Source: Lachnospiraceae bacterium (GTDB lineage: Bacteria; Bacillota; Clostridia; Lachnospirales; Lachnospiraceae). From it: 35,610 nucleotides of DNA. Each line of letters opens with the position of its first letter. Within the stretch, counting starts at the first letter, position 1. The translations under genes were made by a program, and so were the position numbers. The DNA is taken from the NCBI GenBank assembly GCA_017627275.1, contig JAGAHC010000028.1, forward strand, positions 1 to 35,610, read 5' to 3'. Shown piece by piece: positions 31,080-35,610 of the stretch. A model generated the notes under the pieces. It was given only the letters and a program-made list of their open reading frames with translations. It was not told the DNA's origin and did no database searches.

Positions 31080-32267
31080 TTACTCTTCCGTCAAGTCATG
31101 AATTGCCTCAACAATTCTGTCCAGCCCCTCTTTGAGAAAACTTCTTGGGCAGGCAACCGTCATTCTAAAATATCCTGCTCCAGATTCACCAAACGTACGG
31201 CCATTTTCAATCAATACATCATATTTTGTGATCAGCGCTTCAAACAGCTTTTCAGGGTCAACATAGGCGCCAAAATTGATCCACGCCAAAAATGTTCCAT
31301 CAGGCTTTTTATATTTTGTTTTAGGAAGATGCTCCTGAAGATAATCCACTAAAAAGTTAAAATTGTCTTCAACATATTCCATCACTTCATCAACCCAATA
31401 ATCACATTCATTGTAAGCGGTTTCGGTCAAAACCATGTCCAACGGCGGCGCAAAACTAATGTAATGCTTAAGTCTGGTTTCTTTATACCATGTTTTTCTC
31501 AGTTCTTCGTCATCAATAATGATTTGTGAAATCGGGACTCCGCCAACATTAAATGTTTTTCCCAATGCAACTGCCGTGATAATTTTATTGTAGTCTGTTA
31601 TTGTCATTGTGGGAAAATGGGTGACATTGGCGCGAGTTGCATCGCAATGCAACTCATCCGAGAAAATAAGAACATTATTTTCACGGCACAGATTAACAAC
31701 TTTTTCCAATTCTTCTTTTGTCCACACTCTACCAACAGGATTATGGGGGGAACACAAAATCATCATTGTATTATTGGGATCTTTCACTTTGCGCTCCAGG
31801 TCAGCAAAATCAATGCTGTAATTTTCGTTGTCATTGATCAACTGATTATTTACCACTTTTCTGTTGTTTCCCTCGATCAATTCAGCAAAAGGATAAAATA
31901 CGGGTTCCTGAATGATAATGCCGTCCCCTTCTTTTGTGAACCCTCTTATTACAAATCCAAGGGCGGGGAGAACACCCGGCGAATAGAAAATAGACTCTTT
32001 CTTGATTGTCCAATTAAACCGCCGTTTATACCAGCCTTGCACAGATTCAAAATACTTATCTCCAGGCATGGAATGTCCAAGGAATCCGTGCTCAATCCGT
32101 TTGATTAAAGCAGCAGTAATTTCGTCAGCAACCTTAAACTCCATATCTGAAAGCCAGAGCGGCAAAGCACTGTCTGATACTCGGCTATCTACAAAATCTT
32201 TATGATCCCATTTTACGCAGTCTGTCCCTTTTCTGTTATGGAGAACATCTAAATTCAATTTTCCCAT
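31080..32267 (-). CDS. PatB/MalY family PLP-dependent aminotransferase / cystathionine beta-lyase
   Basis: A 395-residue fold-type I PLP enzyme starting at the ATG at 32267 (AAAGGAG site). The PLP lysine is Lys237 (ALGKTFNVGG), with NPVGR at 176-180 and SDELHCD at 203-209. Family members cleave cystathionine or cysteine conjugates to pyruvate, ammonia and a thiol. The gene is AT-rich, unlike the left part of the window. It faces an XRE-cupin regulator gene and follows the remnant of a symporter gene, so an amino-acid uptake and breakdown unit is inferred. Confidence 0.9.
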   Translation of the reverse strand: MGKLNLDVLHNRKGTDCVKWDHKDFVDSRVSDSALPLWLSDMEFKVADEITAALIKRIEHGFLGHSMPGDKYFESVQGWYKRRFNWTIKKESIFYSPGVLPALGFVIRGFTKEGDGIIIQEPVFYPFAELIEGNNRKVVNNQLINDNENYSIDFADLERKVKDPNNTMMILCSPHNPVGRVWTKEELEKVVNLCRENNVLIFSDELHCDATRANVTHFPTMTITDYNKIITAVALGKTFNVGGVPISQIIIDDEELRKTWYKETRLKHYISFAPPLDMVLTETAYNECDYWVDEVMEYVEDNFNFLVDYLQEHLPKTKYKKPDGTFLAWINFGAYVDPEKLFEALITKYDVLIENGRTFGESGAGYFRMTVACPRSFLKEGLDRIVEAIHDLTEE

Positions 32268-32303
32268 AGTTATATGCTCCTTTGTTATATTAATTTGGTT
32301 CAC

Positions 32304-32438
32304 TTACCACTCTGCCCCTTGAATGCCGCACTTCTCTGGAATGAATATCGGGTCAATACCGCGCTTCAATTGTTCTTCGTAATCGCATAAAGTAGAAATA
32401 CCCGGCTTATATAGCAGCCCAAGGCAGGCAACTGTTTG
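32304..32438 (-). pseudogene. Remnant of a sodium:alanine/glycine symporter (AGCS) 3' end
   Basis: An open frame of 44 codons, with no start and a stop upstream, ends 37 nt before the aminotransferase ATG. Its end, DYEEQLKRGIDPIFIPEK then CGIQGAEW, looks like the hydrophilic C-terminus of AGCS symporters. That match is from memory of the family. The membrane core is gone. The rest of the gap to the regulator gene (32442-32616) is AT-rich and shows no coding signal. Confidence 0.55.
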
Positions 32439-32566
32439 TTACAAGAATCATTTTGGTACTTTTGTAATGTTAATAAGAAGTAGCAGTAGCGCAAGTTGAA
32501 TAGATACGATATAATAATAAAATTATTTGAGCAGTTCATGCCAGTATAGTATAACACGTCATGTTT

Positions 32567-32599
32567 CAATATAATAATACATTTTATATCATTATATTG
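32567..32599. promoter_or_regulatory. Inverted repeat upstream of the XRE-cupin gene
   Basis: CAATATAAT at 32567-32575 and its reverse complement ATTATATTG at 32591-32599. It ends a few bases before the ribosome site of the regulator gene. It could be the operator for autoregulation and for the divergent aminotransferase unit. AT-rich DNA makes chance repeats likely. Confidence 0.4.
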
Positions 32600-32616
32600 T
32601 CAAGAGGTATTTTGAA

Positions 32617-33168
32617 TTGGACGCAATTAATCTGTTAGTTTCAAAAAATATAAGACGAATTAGACAAGAAAAAGATTTGAGCTTAGACGAATTGTCTAAA
32701 CTCAGCAGAGTTAGCAAATCTATGCTGGCACAGATTGAGAGAGGCAGCGGGAATCCTTCTTTGTCAACACTTTGGAAAATTGCAAATGGCATGATGGTTC
32801 CATTCAATACTTTGGTTGCCCAGCCGCGCTCGCCTTATGAAATCGTGCGCCTGTCTGAAATCGACCCTATTACAGAAGAGAATACAAATCTTAAAAACTA
32901 TGTTGTATTCCCCGGGGATGAAAGTCAGCGATTCAGCATCTATTACCTGGAAGTTCAACCTGGATATGGTTGGGAGTCAGAAATGCATATGCGCGGAACT
33001 ATTGAGTTCATCACGGTTTTTAGTGGTGAATTACATCTCAGCATTGACAAAGATGTTTTCCTGCTCAAGAAGGGAGAAAGCATCAAATTCAATGCAGATA
33101 CCCCTCATTCCTATCATAATGTAAGCCAGGAGTCCTTGATTTTTCACAATATTCTTTTTAATCCTTAA
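32617..33168 (+). CDS. XRE-family regulator with C-terminal cupin domain
   Basis: 183 residues, starting at TTG 32617 with AGAGGT eight bases upstream. HTH at about 8-63 (DLSLDELSKLSRVSKSMLAQIERG). The cupin fold at about 105-180 includes EFITVFSGELHLSI and KFNADTPHSYHN. Regulators of this type sense small molecules and often control the adjacent amino-acid or amine genes. It is divergent from the aminotransferase gene and matches it in AT content, so they probably moved together. Confidence 0.9.
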   Translation: MDAINLLVSKNIRRIRQEKDLSLDELSKLSRVSKSMLAQIERGSGNPSLSTLWKIANGMMVPFNTLVAQPRSPYEIVRLSEIDPITEENTNLKNYVVFPGDESQRFSIYYLEVQPGYGWESEMHMRGTIEFITVFSGELHLSIDKDVFLLKKGESIKFNADTPHSYHNVSQESLIFHNILFNP

Positions 33169-33220
33169 TAGTGCAGCGTTCCTCTTCCGGACATATAGCA
33201 AGTAGCGTATTCAACATTTA

Positions 33221-33480
33221 CTATCCAAGAATTCTCGATATCAGAATTCTTATCAGTGCGGCAATGGCAAACGCAATGATAAAGGCTATGACCTTTAACA
33301 AGGGTACCGGGATACGACCTGCGTTCGTCTCCTTAACTCGCAGCTTGCCAAGCAATCCCGTCGTATACATCGGGATACTGTCCTCGCTGACACGCCGAGT
33401 TTTTCTGCGAATTGTTCTTGGGTGATTGCCTGTTCCCTGCGAAGCTCCCTTAGGAAGCTTCCGATCTTCTTTTGATCCAA
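33221..33480 (-). pseudogene. XRE-family HTH regulator with membrane tail, internally deleted and frameshifted
   Basis: A TTG start at 33480 with AAAGGAGG upstream opens a typical XRE N-terminus (DQKKIGSFLRELRREQAITQ, then EQFAEKLGVSARTVSR). The frame then drifts to nonsense and stops at 33295. A second frame continues from the same point to 33221 with GKLRVKETNAGRIPVPLLKV and a membrane helix ending LISRILG. An intact gene would have a longer middle part, so both a deletion and a frameshift are likely. The 52 nt on its left up to the cupin gene hold nothing I can assign. Confidence 0.65.
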
Positions 33481-33603
33481 TGTTCCCCCTCCTTTCCATT
33501 CGCAGAATACGCCGGATCCGCCTTGAAAAACACGACACAAAGCGACGAAATGCCGTGTTTTTGAAATCAGACAGAGTTGTCCTGTCTTTTAGTCTATCAA
33601 AAA

Positions 33604-33636
33604 GTGTGTCAAAGAGAACCGTCCCTTTTGACACAC
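33604..33636 (-). repeat. Palindromic element, form 1 (copy j)
   Basis: The consensus unit in reverse orientation. It lies upstream of the HTH pseudogene, away from any intact gene end. Confidence 0.92.
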
Positions 33637-33656
33637 TCTGAAGATGTTCCCTGCGG

Positions 33657-33691
33657 GGCGCACGGCATCCTGTGGATGCCGGTTTTGCGCC
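33657..33691. other. Strong GC-rich hairpin of unknown role
   Basis: CGGCATCC (33663-33670) and GGATGCCG (33674-33681) close on a TGT loop. Outer GGCGCA (33657-33662) pairs with TGCGCC (33686-33691), leaving a GTTT bulge. It stands in a noncoding GC-rich block (33640-33729) beside copy j. It could be a structured RNA or another repeat family. No gene end in the right place makes it a terminator. Confidence 0.5.
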
Positions 33692-33729
33692 GACCGAAGC
33701 GGAGCGGAGACCGAACCCACAACTGGGGC

Positions 33730-33873
33730 TTAGGCTTTCCGGTTATAGCCAAAGCTGTGGTAGCCGGCACACCCGTCCAGCGTGACCGCGATGACGTAAT
33801 ACTTTTCTTTCAAGAGATCCGTATAACCCTGCATACTCCGGGCTGACCCGAAGGATCCCGGCTGATTCTCCAT
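33730..33873 (-). pseudogene. N-terminal remnant of an alpha/beta hydrolase
   Basis: A 47-codon frame starting at ATG 33873 (MENQPGSFGSARSMQGYTDL, then LKEKYYVIAVTLDGCAGYHS). It resembles the stretch of an alpha/beta hydrolase from the oxyanion loop to strand 4. It stops before the nucleophile, and the first strands are missing. It follows the membrane-protein gene on the same strand. The assignment rests on motif style only. Confidence 0.4.
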
Positions 33874-33875
33874 GC

Positions 33876-34367
33876 TTACAGGATCAGCCCGATCGCAGCC
33901 ACAAACAGACCGGCTGCCGGACAAAAGATCAGCGGCCATCCGAGGAAATGCTCCGGGATCGCGAGCTTGAGCAGCCACTCTTTTCGCTCCCAGGCCCTGC
34001 AGTGCTCTGCACCTTTGATAAAGGGTTTTGCTTTCGGCGGCAGCCAGCAGTCGAGGATCAGAAAGTCGCTGATGCTGACAAAGGTCATCTCGACGTATCC
34101 CGTCCAGAAAAGGGGCCAGAATCCGCGGGTCCCCGCAAAACAGGCGCTGACGGCCCAGTAGAGAACGAGGACCAGATACAGCGGATAGATGATCCAATGC
34201 ATCACCCGCACATCCTTCCTCTCTACATACGGCGCCGCAGCCTCTTTGATCTCTTTCGGAAACATCGTGCTGTAGGCCTGGGGAACAAGAAGAAATCCGA
34301 GTCCGACGACCGCGTTGAACAGCAGGGATATGGAAAGCCCGTCCAGGATGATCCTTGGCCAGTTCAT
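33876..34367 (-). CDS. Membrane protein of unknown function
   Basis: 163 residues with four or five predicted helices (near 10-30, 57-80, 83-105 and 140-162). A short charged loop (FPKEIKEAAAPYVERKDVRV) lies between the first two. No family recognised. The ATG at 34367 has AAGGAG upstream and overlaps the stop of a preceding small ORF (ATGA). It belongs to a run of minus-strand genes with a methyltransferase at the head. Confidence 0.75.
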   Translation of the reverse strand: MNWPRIILDGLSISLLFNAVVGLGFLLVPQAYSTMFPKEIKEAAAPYVERKDVRVMHWIIYPLYLVLVLYWAVSACFAGTRGFWPLFWTGYVEMTFVSISDFLILDCWLPPKAKPFIKGAEHCRAWERKEWLLKLAIPEHFLGWPLIFCPAAGLFVAAIGLIL

Positions 34368-34465
34368 ATTGCTTCGCTCCTTCTTAGTTCCTCACCGGAT
34401 AAGCCCTGCAGCTTTATCATAGCTCTCTGCTCCTTTGCATATAGAGTGATTTGCAATGTCTTCAT
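34364..34465 (-). CDS. Possible small ORF coupled to the membrane-protein gene
   Basis: A 33-codon frame (MKTLQITLYAKEQRAMIKLQ...) from ATG 34465, with AGGAG eight bases upstream. Its TGA overlaps the next ATG (ATGA). It starts 13 nt after the methyltransferase stop. Size and spacing fit a translated coupling peptide. It may equally be a decayed gene end. No homolog recognised. Confidence 0.4.
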   Translation of the reverse strand: MKTLQITLYAKEQRAMIKLQGLSGEELRRSEAI

Positions 34466-34478
34466 CGTCATCTTCTCC

Positions 34479-35081
34479 TTATTTCTTCCTCATGACCGCT
34501 ACAGCGCAGGGAATACGTCCGTCGGCCAGGGAGGCCTCCACGTCGGGATACCCTGCGTCAAGGAAAAACTGTCTGTAGCTTTCCATGGTAAACTCCCTCT
34601 TGAAATCCGCGCCGGCCTTCTGGGCAGCATCGGAAAACCCATTTGTTTTCCCCTTATCGTCTTTATTCATATACGTGGGAATGATCAGCATTCCGCCGTC
34701 TTTGCAAACACGATTCAGTTCACTGAGCGCCATCAATGGATTGTCCAGCAGATGGATCACATTGCCTGCCACGACTTTATCGAAGCTGCTGTCCGGATAG
34801 GGAAGTGCGGTGATGTCTGCCTGATCGTATGTGATATTGCGGAAGGCGCGGCAGTTCTTTTCCGCTTTCTTCAGCATCTTTTCAGAGAAGTCCGTTGCAG
34901 TCAACTGCCGGCACTTTTCTGCGATCACGGCGCTCAGCAACCCTGTCCCACAGGCGCATTCCAATACCGTGTCATCCGGTTCAATCAGATCTGATACGAT
35001 CTCTTTCAGCTTCTGATGTGTCTTCCTGTTAATGACATTGACGAATACGTCATATACGCCGGCTACATTATCCCAAAACAT
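34479..35081 (-). CDS. Class I SAM-dependent methyltransferase
   Basis: A 200-residue methyltransferase of the type 11/UbiE-like group. Motif I is VLECACGTGLLS at 39-50, the acidic loop is TATDFSEKML, and ALPYPDSSFDKVVAG precedes the motif usually read as post III. The substrate is unknown. The ATG at 35081 has GAGGAA upstream. It heads a short minus-strand unit with a small ORF and the membrane protein. Confidence 0.88.
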   Translation of the reverse strand: MFWDNVAGVYDVFVNVINRKTHQKLKEIVSDLIEPDDTVLECACGTGLLSAVIAEKCRQLTATDFSEKMLKKAEKNCRAFRNITYDQADITALPYPDSSFDKVVAGNVIHLLDNPLMALSELNRVCKDGGMLIIPTYMNKDDKGKTNGFSDAAQKAGADFKREFTMESYRQFFLDAGYPDVEASLADGRIPCAVAVMRKK

Positions 35082-35181
35082 TCCGATTCCTCTTGGCTGA
35101 AAAAAAATTACTCCGGTATGTTTATTGCAACATTCTGGGCAGAAGAAGAGCTGGTTAGCATTCTCTAACTAACTATTTATT

Positions 35182-35421
35182 ATGTTCCAGTCACGGAAGA
35201 GAATCAAGAGAAAAGCCGCTCGGCATGACGGCAGATATGTTCCGATCACGGAAGACTGCAGAGTTGCGATAGAACTTGCAAAACTACTTCCCGATCCTTC
35301 GGAATACCTGTTTCACAAGAAGGACGGTACGTCACATGGATGTGCATTCGGGCAAAAAGAAAAGCGCCTGCATTTAAGCAAGCGCCTGATATCAAAATTC
35401 GTGCAGATTATAAGGTTTTGA
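35182..35421 (+). pseudogene. Tyrosine recombinase (integrase) fragment
   Basis: RKAARHDGRYVPITEDCRVA, then IELAKLLPDPSEYLFHKKDG, resembles the central part of a phage-type integrase catalytic domain, just after the first catalytic Arg region. The His-x-x-Arg and Tyr parts are missing and the rest reads as unrelated sequence. A 20-bp direct repeat (35181-35200 and 35236-35255, two mismatches) encodes YVPVTEE and YVPITED in different frames. This suggests two overlapping pieces of the same gene. The 100 nt upstream show nothing else. Confidence 0.55.
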
Positions 35422-35610
35422 GAAATGATTCAATCCTGTCAAAAGCTACAGCCGTTTTAATTCGCAGCCAATTAGCCTTTTCTGAGCCCTCGACATTTGA
35501 ACGATATGTCCTGTTGCCGAAGGTTCTTGAGATTCGTCTTCGTATCGCATCCATATCATTTTCACGCATCTTCTCATCATCCAGAATATATGTCTTCAAA
35601 CAGTTCTGGA
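35408..35610 (-). CDS. Hypothetical protein (runs off the right edge)
   Basis: A frame open to the window edge on the minus strand, 67 codons visible. It is hydrophilic and basic (DAIRRRISRTFGNRTYRSNV) and ends FDRIESFLKTL. Not recognised. Its 3' end overlaps the integrase-fragment frame by 14 nt. It may be a mobile-element passenger. Confidence 0.45.
   Translation of the reverse strand, partial: QNCLKTYILDDEKMRENDMDAIRRRISRTFGNRTYRSNVEGSEKANWLRIKTAVAFDRIESFLKTL

Noticed and set aside
32366-32569. 67-codon minus-strand frame in the aminotransferase/regulator gap
   Set aside because: Composition is typical of random AT-rich DNA. The symporter-like remnant lies in another frame and fits better.
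33571-33590. Short hairpin AGACAG/CTGTCT followed by TTTT
   Set aside because: Only six pairs, and no plus-strand gene ends close enough upstream to need it.
7334-33636. CRISPR array
   Set aside because: The repeats are scattered singly or as inverted pairs with no regular spacers, and there are no cas genes.

Overview
The window looks like a chromosome segment of an anaerobic Clostridia bacterium, probably Lachnospiraceae or a close relative. The evidence is the Firmicutes-type AGGAGG ribosome sites, several TTG and GTG starts, a UgpC/MsmX-type ABC importer, cysteine-rich GHxW surface repeats with a TGD-type sorting tail, and an ATP-type fused dihydroxyacetone kinase. Most of the left 20 kb is GC-rich and tightly packed. 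The right third is more AT-rich, looser, and full of gene remnants. No rRNA, tRNA or CRISPR array was seen.

Layout. 1-6.6 kb: a minus-strand operon (BCCT transporter, lipoprotein substrate-binding protein, ATPase, two permeases) converges on a glycerophosphodiester phosphodiesterase gene. Together they suggest uptake and cleavage of glycerophosphodiesters such as glycerophosphocholine. 6.8-9.2 kb: an ADP-ribose-type Nudix hydrolase, a C_GCAxxG_C_C redox protein, TcdA and a TRIC-type channel. 9.2-15.4 kb: a sugar cluster (FucI-like isomerase, XylB-type kinase, TPI-like, RpiB-like, fused DhaK-DhaL). It fits conversion of a tetrulose to erythrose 4-phosphate and of a pentulose to xylulose 5-phosphate. 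15.4-20 kb: malQ, a CDF exporter with an Asn-Asp-Asp-Asp metal site (MntE-like) and a Gpi18-like GT-C membrane protein. 19.9-23.3 kb: a PLD-helicase-DUF3427 protein translationally coupled to a MutT-type Nudix, a possible defence or repair unit. 23.5-26.6 kb: a flavin reductase, an ABC protein with rearranged binding-domain halves fused to a permease, and a DUF134-NifX fusion with an internal ribosome site and a 40-bp palindrome upstream. 26.6-30.9 kb: a surface protein between a truncated and an intact MFS gene, then CPBP protease and TetR genes in one TetR-led operon. 31-35.6 kb: a PatB/MalY aminotransferase with a divergent XRE-cupin regulator and a symporter remnant, an HTH pseudogene, a methyltransferase, a small ORF, a membrane protein, a hydrolase remnant and an integrase remnant.

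The most striking feature is a dispersed palindromic element of about 33 bp. There are eight copies of one form and two of a second, plus partial arms. It sits next to gene ends, supplies the last codons and stop of at least two intact genes, brackets truncated DNA, and carries outward-facing TTGACA boxes. Its sequence variants mostly keep the stem paired, so it behaves like a REP-type element. No transposase gene for it is visible here.
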